NCBI RefSeq assembly: GCF_018383905.1
Contig: NZ_JAGYWA010000004.1
Span: 411,194 to 475,193, forward strand
Origin: Flavobacterium branchiicola
Lineage (GTDB): Bacteria; Bacteroidota; Bacteroidia; Flavobacteriales; Flavobacteriaceae
Reading direction: 5' to 3'
Length of the DNA: 64,000 nt
In this document: positions 54,050-63,271 of the stretch, one piece after another
How positions within the stretch are numbered: position 1 is the stretch's first letter
Layout of the letters: every line of letters starts with the position of its first letter
Notes under the pieces: generated by a model
Database searches by the model: none
What the model saw: only the letters and a program-made list of their open reading frames with translations
Told to the model about the DNA's origin: nothing
Translations under genes and position numbers: made by a program

Positions 54050-54403
54050 TTATATTTTAAGTGTTGATCTGAATTTTGAAATCATTTTAACTATTTCTTC
54101 TAATTTATCGGTTAGAAATTCAAGTTTGTCAGAATTTAAAAATCCTAAATCAAAAGAAATTAAAAGTTGCGTTTCGATTTCATATGCAGAACCAATTGCG
54201 ATTTCAAGAAACCTCGAAAAGTCTTTATTTGAATTCCTTGAGGAGCCTTCAGCTATATTGGATGGAATTGAAACTGATGCACGACGCAGTTGATTTGTTA
54301 TTCCAAATTTTTCATCACCAGGAAAAGTCGATGTTATCTGATAAATTTCAGAACAAAACAATCTGCTTTTCTTCCAAATCAAAAGTTCTTTAAATTGATG
54401 CAT
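54050..54403 (-). CDS. Four-helix-bundle protein of the 23S rRNA intervening-sequence (S23) family
   Basis: This 117-aa protein has the family pattern WKKSRLFCSEIYQITSTFP, then FGITNQLRRASVSIPSNIAE and GSSRNSNKDFSRFLEIAIGS, with a last helix after ETQLLISFDLGF. Such proteins are encoded in intervening sequences of some 23S rRNA genes and also stand alone in many Bacteroidota genomes, where no function is known. Here it is not in an rRNA gene. It lies between short TTAGATTTGTTAGACTT-type repeats on both sides, which hints that it moves or is maintained as a small cassette. Confidence 0.9.
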   Translation of the reverse strand: MHQFKELLIWKKSRLFCSEIYQITSTFPGDEKFGITNQLRRASVSIPSNIAEGSSRNSNKDFSRFLEIAIGSAYEIETQLLISFDLGFLNSDKLEFLTDKLEEIVKMISKFRSTLKI

Positions 54404-54437
54404 ATGTATAGAATATTAGATTTAAAGAAAACTTAAA

Positions 54438-54480
54438 CTTCTTAGATTTATTTCGATTTGTACAAAATAAATCTAAGAAG
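54438..54480 (-). terminator. Long hairpin between panB and S23 gene
   Basis: CTTCTTAGATTTATTT (54438-54453) is inverted by AAATAAATCTAAGAAG (54465-54480) around an 11-nt loop. It may end panB transcripts, but no clear T-run follows; a repeat arm is equally possible, since AAGAAGTCTA repeats follow. Confidence 0.5.
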
Positions 54481-54512
54481 TCTAATATTCTGAAATATCT
54501 AAGAAGTCTACG

Positions 54513-55331
54513 TTAGTATTGTTCACTAGAATTAGGAAAATCACTTGCTTTAACATCGGCAGCATATTGACCAATTGCTTTTGTCATTTCATCATAAAGA
54601 TTTAGGTAACGACGTAAGAAACGCGGACTGAATTCATTATTCATTCCCAACATGTCATGAATAACCAAAACCTGTCCGTCAACACCACCGCCGGCACCAA
54701 TTCCGATAACAGGAATCGAAATGCTTTCTGCTACTTTTTTAGCTAAATCAGCTGGAATTTTTTCAAGAACAACTCCAAAACAACCAATTTTTTCCAGCAT
54801 TTTAGCATCTTCAATTAATTTTTCTGCTTCTTCATCTTCTTTAGCGCGCACACTATAAGTTCCGAATTTATAAATAGACTGAGGAGTTAAACCCAAATGT
54901 CCCATAACCGGGATTCCAGCGTTTAATATTTTTTTGATAGATTCTTTAATTTCTTTTCCACCTTCTAATTTCACTGCATGTCCGCCACTTTCTTTCATTA
55001 TTCTGATAGAAGAACGTAAAGCTTCTTTAGGATCTGACTGATAACTTCCAAATGGTAAATCTACAACTACCAAAGCTCTCTCAACAGCACGAACTACAGA
55101 TGAAGCATGGTAAATCATTTGATCTAGCGTAATTGGTAAAGTCGTTTCGTGACCTGCCATTACATTTGAAGCCGAATCTCCAACTAAAATAACATCTACA
55201 CCTGCGGTATCGACGATTTTTGCCATTGTATAATCATATGCTGTAAGCATAGAGATTTTTTCTCCATTGCTTTTCATTTCGATCAATGATTTGGTCGTGA
55301 TTCTTTTATAATCTTTTTTTGCTACTGACAT
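54513..55331 (-). CDS. panB: 3-methyl-2-oxobutanoate hydroxymethyltransferase
   Basis: This 272-aa enzyme of pantothenate synthesis transfers a hydroxymethyl group from methylene-tetrahydrofolate to 2-oxoisovalerate, giving ketopantoate. It has the family motifs [31 protein letters not shown] (Mg-binding Asp), [29 protein letters not shown] and [16 protein letters not shown]. Length is normal. panC and panD are not in the window. The flanking genes are unrelated, so it is likely expressed alone. Confidence 0.95.
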   Translation of the reverse strand: MSVAKKDYKRITTKSLIEMKSNGEKISMLTAYDYTMAKIVDTAGVDVILVGDSASNVMAGHETTLPITLDQMIYHASSVVRAVERALVVVDLPFGSYQSDPKEALRSSIRIMKESGGHAVKLEGGKEIKESIKKILNAGIPVMGHLGLTPQSIYKFGTYSVRAKEDEEAEKLIEDAKMLEKIGCFGVVLEKIPADLAKKVAESISIPVIGIGAGGGVDGQVLVIHDMLGMNNEFSPRFLRRYLNLYDEMTKAIGQYAADVKASDFPNSSEQY

Positions 55332-55382
55332 TTTTTTGTTTTTTTGATGATGTAAAAGTATTGAATAATTGTAACTTGAGAA

Positions 55383-56579
55383 TCAGCAATAAAAGAATAT
55401 TTCGACAGAAAAAAGTTTTCCATCTTTAAATTGTATTCTGAATTGACTGTCTTCTACAGCTATAGAATAAATATGTGGTGATTTTATAGAGGCATCAATG
55501 TATGTTCCGTATTTTTCAATGAAAGCATTTTCGGACATTGAATGATCCAGAACTGTATTTTGATTTAAAATGAATTTATTGTTTTCGTTGATATAAACTT
55601 TCACAACTTCGGCTTGATTTTTCTTTTCATCAACAGAAATTTCCAAATCCGGATAATAATAAAATAATTCGCTTAAATAAAGACCGCAGGCATCATCAAT
55701 GGTCACTCTTTTAGGTGGTTTTCCAAATACTTTGGTCAAATCAGTTTGTGATAAATACAAAGATTTTGTTTTTGTTCCTTTCAAAATAAACTCTGCTTTT
55801 TTAGAAAAAGCAGTAATTTCTTCAGGTGATTTATGTTTGGCTAAACCTTTGGCTATCGCCATATTCATCTCTGTTTCGACGATCAATTTAGGATCGTTGA
55901 TTTGTTTTACGACTTCATAATAACGTTTGTAAGCCGGAGCCAATTTAGAATTCTCGCTATTCCAGGCAAGTTCGACTAATCTTTCGCTGACTGTTTTACG
56001 TTCACTTAAAGCGTTGATATCAAGTTTATCGAAATCTTTTAGTAAAACGTCAAAATCAGGTCTTGCACCAATAAATTTACGTAAAGTATATTGTGCGTAC
56101 TCTTCGGTAAAATTACCATTAATATTAACCCATTCTTCCTGATTTATCGGTAGATAATTGACCGCAACGGGATCTCCGGTAAATAAAATTTCTTTGATTT
56201 TTGAATTTCTGTCCGGCAATGCTCTGGCTTTTAGACCCGCAACCAAAACAAAAAGATGATTGCCTCCATAATAAGCGTCGCCACCTTCTAAAATAGGATT
56301 TTCAATATCTTTTGTTTTAACATCTTTGGCATTTAACCGGGTCGCGAGGAATTTTTCGGGAACAAAACCTTCGTTAAAATTATCAGCCTGAACCTTAAAC
56401 CAGCCGTTTTGATTTTGAGATAGTAAACGGACTTCGGCACCATATTTAAAATAGCCTAAAAAAGAAGCTGAAGTTCTGGGTTCTGTATATAATCTTGTAT
56501 CTGAATTAAGAAAATAACGATCTTGCGAATGCAGTAAAATAGAGCTAAATAGAGCAAACAGAAAGTAGAGTTTTTTCAT
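55383..56579 (-). CDS. Secreted SH3-domain protein
   Basis: This 398-aa protein has a signal peptide (LLHSQ). A bacterial SH3 domain (about 22-85, TRLYTEPRTSASFLGYFKYG, then LLSQNQNGWFKVQADNFNEG) is followed by a second SH3-like part (about 105-165, GLKARALPDRNSKIKEILFT). A helical middle (about 185-275) and a C-terminal domain with YLSELFYYYPDLEISV end the protein. SH3 domains of this sort bind cell-wall peptides, so a periplasmic, wall-related role is likely (inference). It has no peptidase domain, unlike many SH3-NlpC proteins. Confidence 0.78.
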   Translation of the reverse strand: MKKLYFLFALFSSILLHSQDRYFLNSDTRLYTEPRTSASFLGYFKYGAEVRLLSQNQNGWFKVQADNFNEGFVPEKFLATRLNAKDVKTKDIENPILEGGDAYYGGNHLFVLVAGLKARALPDRNSKIKEILFTGDPVAVNYLPINQEEWVNINGNFTEEYAQYTLRKFIGARPDFDVLLKDFDKLDINALSERKTVSERLVELAWNSENSKLAPAYKRYYEVVKQINDPKLIVETEMNMAIAKGLAKHKSPEEITAFSKKAEFILKGTKTKSLYLSQTDLTKVFGKPPKRVTIDDACGLYLSELFYYYPDLEISVDEKKNQAEVVKVYINENNKFILNQNTVLDHSMSENAFIEKYGTYIDASIKSPHIYSIAVEDSQFRIQFKDGKLFSVEIFFYC

Positions 56580-56604
56580 GAACTAATTCTTTGCGAAGTT
56601 TTTT

Positions 56605-56664
56605 TGCCACAGATTAAAAGATTTTAGCGGATTTTAATCTTTTTTAATCCCTTAATCTGTGGCA
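56605..56664. repeat. Palindromic repeat of the TGCCACAGATTAA family
   Basis: TGCCACAGATTAA (56605-56617) and TTAATCTGTGGCA (56652-56664) pair perfectly and enclose GATTTTAGCGGATTTTAATC. A right arm alone occurs near 675-711. Confidence 0.85.
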
Positions 56665-56680
56665 TAATAATTTTAAAATT

Positions 56681-58108
56681 TTAGCAATCTGCCATATTTA
56701 CGGCAATTGCAAGTCCACCTTCTGAGGTTTCTTTGTATTTAGAATTCATGTCTTTTGCCGTTTGCCACATGGTATTAATTACTTTATCCAATGGTACTTT
56801 TGCATTTTTTGAATCGGTTTCAAGAGCTAATTCTGCGGCATTTATCGCTTTTATAGCGCCCATAGTATTTCTTTCAATACAAGGAATCTGAACCAAACCG
56901 CCAATCGGGTCACAGGTTAAACCTAAATGATGCTCCATGGCAATTTCGGCAGCCATTAAAACCTGAGCAGGAGTTCCGCCCATTAATTCGCAAAGTGCAG
57001 CCGCAGCCATTGATGACGAAACACCAATTTCGGCCTGACAACCTCCCATAGCAGCAGAAATAGTAGATCCTTTTTTGAAAATACTTCCAATTTCTCCGGC
57101 AACCATCAAAAATTGTTTGATTTCTTTTTCGCCTGCATTATGGTTTTCAATTACCAGATAATACATTAAAACTGCAGGAATTACACCAGCACTTCCGTTG
57201 GTAGGCGCTGTAACCACACGTCCTAATGAAGCGTTTACTTCGTTTACAGCAAGAGCAAAACAACTAACCCATTTTAGGATCTGGCGAAATTTAACCTCCG
57301 TTTTTCTGATTTCTTCAAGCCAGGATTGCGGATCAGTATAGTTGGATAATCCGATAAGATTTTGGTGCATGTCAAAAGCTCTTCTGCGAACGTGTAAGCC
57401 GCCCGGAAGAATTCCTTCTGAGTGACAACCAATGTACATACATTCAAGCATTGTATTCCAGATGCGCATTAATTCTGAATGAATTTCTTCTTCAGGACGC
57501 ATTGATCTTTCGTTTTCGTAAACAATCTCAGAAATAGATTTGTTTTCGGAAACAGTATAATTTAAAAGTTCAACTGCATTTTGAATAGGGAACGGAAAAG
57601 CACATTTAATCACCTCTTTGATTTTTGCATTTTCGCGCTCTTCTTTTACCACAAAACCACCGCCAATAGAATAAAAAGTAGACTCGTACTCAGAATCGTC
57701 ATTTTTATAAGCTGTGAATTTTAATCCGTTGGCATGAAAAGGAAGGAAATCTTTATTGAAAACGATATCCTGTAAAAAAAAGAAAGGAATTTTACGTTCA
57801 TTAGCAAGATTGATTTCGTGTGTGTCTTCAATATTTTTGATAATCCCGGCAATATTTTCAACCGGAATATATTCAGGATCCTGACCACTTAGTCCCAACA
57901 TAACAGACAAATCTGTCGCGTGGCCTTTACCAGTCAAGGAAAGAGAGCCGTACAAATCGACTTTTACTCTTTTTACCTGATCTAAAATAGCTTCACTTTT
58001 CAGCTCCTCCAAAAAGCGTTCGGCGGCCCTCCAGGGACCCAAAGTGTGTGAGCTTGAGGGCCCAACACCAATTTTTAGCATATCAAAAACAGAGATACAT
58101 TCTTCCAT
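56681..58108 (-). CDS. sdaA: L-serine ammonia-lyase (single-chain, iron-sulfur)
   Basis: This 475-aa enzyme deaminates L-serine to pyruvate and ammonia. The beta part (about 1-150, [20 protein letters not shown]) and the alpha part are fused as in SdaA/SdaB. Cysteines for the 4Fe-4S cluster are in [10 protein letters not shown], [17 protein letters not shown] and [21 protein letters not shown] segments, with the C-terminal NMADC tail whose last Cys can ligate the cluster in this family. Length is normal. A -7 box TATCTTTG lies 20 nt upstream on the minus strand. Confidence 0.95.
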   Translation of the reverse strand: MEECISVFDMLKIGVGPSSSHTLGPWRAAERFLEELKSEAILDQVKRVKVDLYGSLSLTGKGHATDLSVMLGLSGQDPEYIPVENIAGIIKNIEDTHEINLANERKIPFFFLQDIVFNKDFLPFHANGLKFTAYKNDDSEYESTFYSIGGGFVVKEERENAKIKEVIKCAFPFPIQNAVELLNYTVSENKSISEIVYENERSMRPEEEIHSELMRIWNTMLECMYIGCHSEGILPGGLHVRRRAFDMHQNLIGLSNYTDPQSWLEEIRKTEVKFRQILKWVSCFALAVNEVNASLGRVVTAPTNGSAGVIPAVLMYYLVIENHNAGEKEIKQFLMVAGEIGSIFKKGSTISAAMGGCQAEIGVSSSMAAAALCELMGGTPAQVLMAAEIAMEHHLGLTCDPIGGLVQIPCIERNTMGAIKAINAAELALETDSKNAKVPLDKVINTMWQTAKDMNSKYKETSEGGLAIAVNMADC

Positions 58109-58127
58109 TGTTCAATTTTTATACAGA

Positions 58128-58135
58128 CAAAGATA
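58128..58135 (-). promoter_or_regulatory. -7 box before sdaA (TATCTTTG)
   Basis: On the minus strand, 20 nt upstream of the sdaA start codon. The -33 region has no TTTG at the usual distance. Confidence 0.5.
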
Positions 58136-58278
58136 ATTGAATAATGCAATGATAAATGGCTTTTGATTGTTAATGTTGAACTTTTGTTAAAAAAGGTATT
58201 AAATTTTAATAATTTGGCAATGAAATAAATTTAAATCTTTAATATCGTGTTTTCGTAGAAAGTTAGCCTTTTTTCGGT

Positions 58279-58286
58279 ATTTTTGT
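58279..58286 (+). promoter_or_regulatory. -7 box before the antiporter gene (TATTTTTG)
   Basis: Fits TANNTTTG. The expected -33 site is only partly matched. The leader to the ATG at 58410 would be about 120 nt and shows no clear structure. The divergent interval 58109-58409 carries no gene. Confidence 0.45.
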
Positions 58287-58409
58287 AAGGAAGCAAGATA
58301 GTTATTGACTAATTCTTGTTTCTAAAACTAATACTTCATGGATTTTGTTCTAACTCTGAAATGTCTTTTTACGATTAATTGCAATACCACAAGAAGATAA
58401 AATTACAAT

Positions 58410-60557
58410 ATGATAGAATTTTTTAAACATTTTATACAGGAATTCGAATTACCATTAAGCAATCCAGTATTAATTTTTTCATTAATACTTCTCATTATTC
58501 TACTTTCTCCAATTTTACTCAAAAAAATAAACATTCCCGGAATTATCGGACTTATTATTTCTGGTGTTATTATTGGGCCTCACGGATTAAATATTCTGGC
58601 AAAAAACTCGGCAGTAGACTTATTCTCTACAATCGGACTTTTGTACATTATGTTTATTGCGGGTCTCGAACTTGATATGAATGAGTTTAAAGCCAACAGA
58701 AATAAGAGTTTATTATTCGGGTTTTTTACTTTTATTTTACCGCTTTCTATTGGTTTTCCTGTTTGTTTTTATTTATTGAAATACGATTTTAATGCCAGTT
58801 TTTTAACAGCGAGTATGTTTGCAACACATACTTTGGTAGCTTACCCAATTGTTAGTAAACTTGGAATCGCAAAAAATCAGGCGGTTGCTATAACCGTTGG
58901 AGGTACCATTTTAACCGATACAGCGGTTTTGATTATTCTTGCGGTAATTATGGGAAGCAGTCAGGGAAATTTAAATCAGGCTTTCTGGATAAAATTAACC
59001 GTTTCATTAGCTATTTTCTCTGCCATTATGTTTTTGGTTATTCCAAGAATTGCCAAATGGTTTTTCAAAAAACTGGAGAGTGAGAAACATGCCCATTATA
59101 TTTTTGTGCTTTCTGTGGTTTTCTTTGCAGCCTTTTTGGCCGAAGTAGCAGGAGTAGAGCCTATTATTGGAGCATTCGTTGCCGGTTTGGCTTTAAATCC
59201 GTTAATTCCGCATTCTTCTGCTTTAATGAACAGAATTGAATTTATTGGAAACGCTTTATTCATTCCGTTTTTCCTGATTTCTGTTGGAATGCTGGTTGAT
59301 GTAAGTGTGATTTTAAGCGGTCCAACGGCTTTAATTGTAGCAGGAACATTGAGTGTTGTGGCTATTTTTGGAAAATGGATCGCAGCGTTTTTTACTCAGA
59401 TTGTTTTTAAATATACTAAAACCGAAAGACAGCTTATTTTTGGTTTGAGCAGTGCGCACGCAGCGGCAACTCTGGCTGTAATTTTAGTTGGATTTAAAGC
59501 TAAGATATTAGACGAAAACATCTTAAACGGAACCATTATTTTGATTCTGATAACCTGTATTGTAGCTTCATTTGCAACTGAAAAAGCAGCAAAAAAAATT
59601 GCGATTTGCGAAGAAGAGGTTTCTCATGAAGATGCAGATAAAGATCAGATTTTAGATGAGCATATCTTAATTCCGTTAGCCAAAAGTTCCGCTACTTCAA
59701 GTTTACTGGATTTTGCACTTTTAATTAAAGATAAAAAATCACTTAATCCGGTTACTTTATTAACGATTGTTCCGAATAACGATCAGGCGGAAAAGAATAT
59801 CTTAAAATACAGAAAAGCAGTTGATAAATTTGTAATTCAGGGTTCTGCTTCAGAAGTTAAAATAAACACGATTGCCAGAATCGATCATAATCCGGCGAGT
59901 GGAATTGCGAGAACTTCTAAAGAAATAATGTCTGATATTGTAATTGTAGGCTGGCCTAGAAAAACTGGTTTTCTGGATAAAATCTTTGGAGAGAATGTAG
60001 ATTCGATTATCAATAATGTTGATAAAAGTTTATTTATATGCCGTTTCCAGAAAAATTTTATTGAAGATAAAAGATTGGTTTTCATCTGTCCGCCATTTTC
60101 TGAAAGAGGAGTTGGATTCCATCTTTTATTACAGAAAATATGCAGATTATCTCAGGAACTGAGTATTCCGATTGTAATTTATGCCGAATATAAAACGCAT
60201 CAAACCATTCAGCAAATAGCAAATCATTTGCGACTGAATGCAAAATTAGCTTTTAAAAGTGTTTTGGAATGGGATGATTTTGAAGCAATTTCTGATGAAT
60301 TAAAACCAACCGATTTAATCGTTTTTAATTTATCGAGAAAAGGTTCTGTTTCTTATCAATCCATTTTTGACAGATTACCTCAAAAATTTGAAAAATCATT
60401 TAGCGATAACAATATAATCTTAGTTTATCCACAGGATGATCGTAAAGAAAGTGCGATGGATGCTTACGAAGATTTTACTGCTACTCCTTTAACCAAAAGT
60501 CTGGAAGCAATTGAACAAATTGGTCGCGGTTTGGGAAGTATCTTGAAGAAGGGATGA
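58410..60557 (+). CDS. CPA2 cation/proton antiporter with C-terminal UspA-like region
   Basis: This is a 715-aa protein. Residues about 15-395 form about 12 membrane helices of the monovalent cation:proton antiporter-2 family, with GIIGLIISGVIIGPHGLNIL, a central GGTILTDTAVLIILAV holding the transport Asp, and AGVEPIIGAFVAGLALNPL. The C-terminal 300 residues are cytoplasmic and show two alpha/beta units reminiscent of universal-stress-protein domains (ILIPLAKSSATSSLLDFALL, then FICPPFSERGVGFHLLLQ). No RCK/TrkA-N motif is seen. It probably exchanges Na+ or K+ for H+ and takes part in pH and salt balance. It is divergent from sdaA. Confidence 0.9.
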   Translation: MIEFFKHFIQEFELPLSNPVLIFSLILLIILLSPILLKKINIPGIIGLIISGVIIGPHGLNILAKNSAVDLFSTIGLLYIMFIAGLELDMNEFKANRNKSLLFGFFTFILPLSIGFPVCFYLLKYDFNASFLTASMFATHTLVAYPIVSKLGIAKNQAVAITVGGTILTDTAVLIILAVIMGSSQGNLNQAFWIKLTVSLAIFSAIMFLVIPRIAKWFFKKLESEKHAHYIFVLSVVFFAAFLAEVAGVEPIIGAFVAGLALNPLIPHSSALMNRIEFIGNALFIPFFLISVGMLVDVSVILSGPTALIVAGTLSVVAIFGKWIAAFFTQIVFKYTKTERQLIFGLSSAHAAATLAVILVGFKAKILDENILNGTIILILITCIVASFATEKAAKKIAICEEEVSHEDADKDQILDEHILIPLAKSSATSSLLDFALLIKDKKSLNPVTLLTIVPNNDQAEKNILKYRKAVDKFVIQGSASEVKINTIARIDHNPASGIARTSKEIMSDIVIVGWPRKTGFLDKIFGENVDSIINNVDKSLFICRFQKNFIEDKRLVFICPPFSERGVGFHLLLQKICRLSQELSIPIVIYAEYKTHQTIQQIANHLRLNAKLAFKSVLEWDDFEAISDELKPTDLIVFNLSRKGSVSYQSIFDRLPQKFEKSFSDNNIILVYPQDDRKESAMDAYEDFTATPLTKSLEAIEQIGRGLGSILKKG

Positions 60558-60594
60558 TTATAAAAATCTTTTTAATTTAATTTTTCAATTCAAT

Positions 60595-61176
60595 ATGACT
60601 AGAAAAGAGATTTATTTAGTAGTTTCAATTGCTTGTATATTTATTTTTATACCGACTTGTCTATTTTTAAATACTTTTATTAAATCAACCATTTCTGATG
60701 ATATTTCTAAATGGGGGGCATTTGGAGATTACTTCGGAGGAATTCTAAATTGCTTAAGTCTTTTTGTTACCATTTACATAGCAATTAAAATATCTAATAT
60801 TGAAGATAATAGAAATAAGGAAAATTTAAAATTTGAGAAACAGAAGCTATTAAGAGAGTTTCGAGAATCAGAATATAAAAGGATTAATTTAGAATTACAA
60901 AAAGTTTGGTTGGGAGTAACTGAGACAGATAAAAATATAGCTGAAAGCATAATTTATGCTGTTATGATGCAATACAGATATTTTACCACATCAAATAGAC
61001 ATTTGTTTGATTTTTTAGAGGATAGAGAAATTTATGATTTAAAAAAATCTATAGATGAAATCTTTAATGTGTTAAGAAGAGATGATAAATCAAATCTGAA
61101 AAGTACTATAGTCGATTTTGGTGAAAATCTGGACAAGTTTAACCATAAGTGTCAAAATTTTTTGTTAGAGAATTAA
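60595..61176 (+). CDS. Small membrane protein with two N-terminal helices, Abi-like layout
   Basis: This is a 193-aa protein. Helix 1 (IYLVVSIACIFIFIPTCLFL) and helix 2 (GGILNCLSLFVTIYIAIKI) enclose SDDISKWGAFGDYFGG. The rest is a long charged, helical cytoplasmic part. The phrase WGAFGDYFGGILNCLSLF is typical of a group often annotated as putative phage abortive-infection or DUF4760-like membrane proteins, for which function is unproven. The DNA is more AT-rich than the antiporter gene before it. Its stop codon is directly followed (1 nt) by the VOC gene start, so the two are cotranscribed. Confidence 0.65.
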   Translation: MTRKEIYLVVSIACIFIFIPTCLFLNTFIKSTISDDISKWGAFGDYFGGILNCLSLFVTIYIAIKISNIEDNRNKENLKFEKQKLLREFRESEYKRINLELQKVWLGVTETDKNIAESIIYAVMMQYRYFTTSNRHLFDFLEDREIYDLKKSIDEIFNVLRRDDKSNLKSTIVDFGENLDKFNHKCQNFLLEN

Positions 61177-61177
61177 A

Positions 61178-61543
61178 ATGAATCACAATATAAAATCAAT
61201 CAGACCATTTATCGGCTCAAAAAATTTCGAAATATCGCGAAGCTTTTATCGCGATTTAGGTTTTGAAGAAGGTGTTTTAGAATCTAATTTTTCTGTTTTT
61301 AAAAGTAAAGAAATCGCCTTTTATCTACAGGATTATTATGCAAAAGAATGGATTGAAAACACCATGATTTTTGTTGAAGTTGATGATGTCGAGCGTTATT
61401 ACGAGGAATTATCAGCTTTAAATCTTCCGGAAAAATATGAAGGAGTAAAATTAACTCCCATTAAATATTTAGATTGGGGAAGTGAATGTTTTCTTCATGA
61501 TCCGTCCGGGATCTTATGGCACTTTGGAAAATTTAAAAAGTAA
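61178..61543 (+). CDS. VOC-superfamily (glyoxalase/bleomycin-resistance-like) protein
   Basis: This 121-aa protein has the single-module vicinal-oxygen-chelate pattern: SIRPFIGSKNFEISRSFYRD, GFEEGVLESNFSVF, IFVEVDDVERYYEELSAL and a final FLHDPSGILWHFGKF. Metal-ligand positions of glyoxalase I are not all evident, so a binding or unknown enzymatic function is possible. The ATG overlaps the upstream gene region closely (1 nt gap), giving a two-gene unit. Confidence 0.82.
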   Translation: MNHNIKSIRPFIGSKNFEISRSFYRDLGFEEGVLESNFSVFKSKEIAFYLQDYYAKEWIENTMIFVEVDDVERYYEELSALNLPEKYEGVKLTPIKYLDWGSECFLHDPSGILWHFGKFKK

Positions 61544-61553
61544 AGTATACGTC

Positions 61554-61632
61554 GCCACGAATTACACGAATTTGCGCAAATTTTATTAAACGAATCTAAT
61601 CAGAATTGGTGTAAATTCGTGTAATTCGTGGC
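61554..61632. repeat. Palindromic repeat of the GCCACGAATT family
   Basis: GCCACGAATTACACGAATTT (61554-61573) is perfectly inverted by AAATTCGTGTAATTCGTGGC (61613-61632). It lies between convergent genes and may act as a transcript-end hairpin in both directions. Second copy at 43281-43339. Confidence 0.88.
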
Positions 61633-61639
61633 AAAATAA

Positions 61640-62320
61640 TCAAAGAGTAAAATCTGCTAAATGTATGGTGTTTTGTTCTCTTTGATACCAGTCATTATAA
61701 ACCAATTCTAAATTTTCAACTGTAAATTCCCCAAAATCATAATTACGGAACTTATCGGTAATTGCAATTAATTTTTCAGGATCATGAATTGGTTCCTGAA
61801 AACGCATAATTGTAGCGTGCGCTGTACTAATTGTATATCTGCTGTCGATACTTTGCTGTAAACCCGAGTTCTTGAAATTCTCACGTAATTTGTTTCGTAA
61901 ATTATCCAGTGTTTCATCAGTTGGAAATCCCTGAATCATTATAGCAGAAGGAGAAGCTGTTAGGCCTTTAAACTGTATTTTAATTTCATTGGTCTGAATC
62001 ATACTTTTGCAAATAAGCTGAACATAATCGTTTGGTGAAATCTGATTTAATTGAAATTCCTCAGAGCATGAAATTATAGACAAAACCGTAATATGAATAT
62101 CAGAATCAGGATAATAATATTGATTAGGTTCGGTTGTCTTTAATTCATCAATTAGAGACTGAATATTGGCTTTAATTTCGGCATTGGGACGAATAAGTAA
62201 GGTGATCCCAAATCGTTTATCTGATTGATTTGTAATTTGAGAATCGATCGAATATTTTCCTGTCGAAATTGCTTCGGCAGAGGTTTTGTAGAGTTGGTTG
62301 TAATGTTCTTGTAAATTCAT
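61640..62320 (-). CDS. 2H phosphoesterase family protein (2'-5' RNA ligase-like)
   Basis: This 226-aa protein has the two HxT/S motifs that define the family: DIHITVLS in the N-terminal half and TAHATIMRF in the C-terminal half, each on a beta strand, with the helical N-terminus NLQEHYNQLYKTSAEAIS. 2H enzymes act on 2',3'-cyclic or 2'-5' phosphodiesters in RNA fragments or small nucleotides. This Bacteroidetes branch is often annotated as mutarotase without evidence. Its stop-start spacing to the TlpA-like gene is 6 nt, with the TlpA gene upstream in the reading direction. Confidence 0.75.
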   Translation of the reverse strand: MNLQEHYNQLYKTSAEAISTGKYSIDSQITNQSDKRFGITLLIRPNAEIKANIQSLIDELKTTEPNQYYYPDSDIHITVLSIISCSEEFQLNQISPNDYVQLICKSMIQTNEIKIQFKGLTASPSAIMIQGFPTDETLDNLRNKLRENFKNSGLQQSIDSRYTISTAHATIMRFQEPIHDPEKLIAITDKFRNYDFGEFTVENLELVYNDWYQREQNTIHLADFTL

Positions 62321-62326
62321 TTTTGT

Positions 62327-63229
62327 CTATTTTTTGGCTTCAAAAATTGATTTCAGAAGCGCTTGTAAATCATGTTTGTTGTTTTCGCCGCCACCTTTCC
62401 ATTTTCCAATGATGATTCCGTTTTTGTCAATAAGGATCTTATGCGGAATTCCGTTTACAAAATAATCCTTATCCATTGTACTGCCGTTTTCAGCAAGCGA
62501 AATATGTTTCCAGTATTCTATTTTTTCTTTTGCAATTGCTTTTCTCCATAAATCTGATTTTTCATCTTTAGTGATACTAATAACTTCAAATCCTTGTGAC
62601 TGATATTTCTGGTAAAGCTCTTTAATATAGGGTAATTCTTCCAGACATGGAGCGCACCAACTTGCCCAGAAATCAATTAAGACATAATTTTTATGCTGAA
62701 AATCAGCAAGTGAAATAAATTTTTCGTTACTGTCTTTTAACGAAAACTCAGGAGCAGGACTACCAACTTTACTTTGCTTAAAGTATTTCAGCTTTGTCTC
62801 CATTTCTTTTCCTTTTTCTGAATTTCTGATTTCCGGAGTGAAATTTTGAAAAGCTTCTGCATAATTGTCGTAAAAATTCATTCCGTAAAAACGACTCACA
62901 TGTCTCATTAAAAGCTTAAAAGCTGCTGGTGAATCAGGATGCTTTTTAACGAAAACAAAATCCAGTTTTAATTCATTTATTCCATTTTGATCTTTCTGAT
63001 TTTCTAAAGTATCAAGACGCAACTTTAACTGCTCTTTGACGTCAGTATCTTTTTCGACTTCAATTTTTGCATAGACTTCTTTTTGCAGTTTAGCGAGAGA
63101 GTCCTGGATTCTTTTTGTTGGCTGATGCAATTCTAAAATTTCTTTTTCTATAGTTGCTTCATCCTGAGCAAAACTTAAATGGCTTAGTAGAGAAATAAAA
63201 GCGAGAAAAAGAAATTTGATTTTTGTCAT
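62327..63229 (-). CDS. TlpA-like thiol-disulfide oxidoreductase
   Basis: This 300-aa protein has a signal peptide (LSFAQ). An N-terminal helical domain (about 22-155) of the kind seen in Bacteroidetes AhpC/TSA-TlpA proteins is followed by a thioredoxin fold (about 155-298): APEFSLKDSNEKFISLADF, the active site WASWCAPCLEELP with CxxC, and NGIPHKILIDKNGIIIGKW holding the cis-Pro. It acts in the periplasm as disulfide reductant, for instance in cytochrome c maturation or redox repair. It is cotranscribed with the 2H phosphoesterase gene (6-nt gap). Confidence 0.92.
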   Translation of the reverse strand: MTKIKFLFLAFISLLSHLSFAQDEATIEKEILELHQPTKRIQDSLAKLQKEVYAKIEVEKDTDVKEQLKLRLDTLENQKDQNGINELKLDFVFVKKHPDSPAAFKLLMRHVSRFYGMNFYDNYAEAFQNFTPEIRNSEKGKEMETKLKYFKQSKVGSPAPEFSLKDSNEKFISLADFQHKNYVLIDFWASWCAPCLEELPYIKELYQKYQSQGFEVISITKDEKSDLWRKAIAKEKIEYWKHISLAENGSTMDKDYFVNGIPHKILIDKNGIIIGKWKGGGENNKHDLQALLKSIFEAKK

Positions 63230-63271
63230 TGATGGTTAGGTTTAGGTTTTTTTATAGTTGTTTTTGAAGAT

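Noticed and set aside
54438..54480. Insertion sequence around the S23 gene
   Set aside because: No transposase and no target-site duplication; the repeats are short AGATTT/TAAG tracts.
58109..58409. Riboswitch ahead of the antiporter gene
   Set aside because: The leader is long enough, but I found no convincing stems or known aptamer motif.
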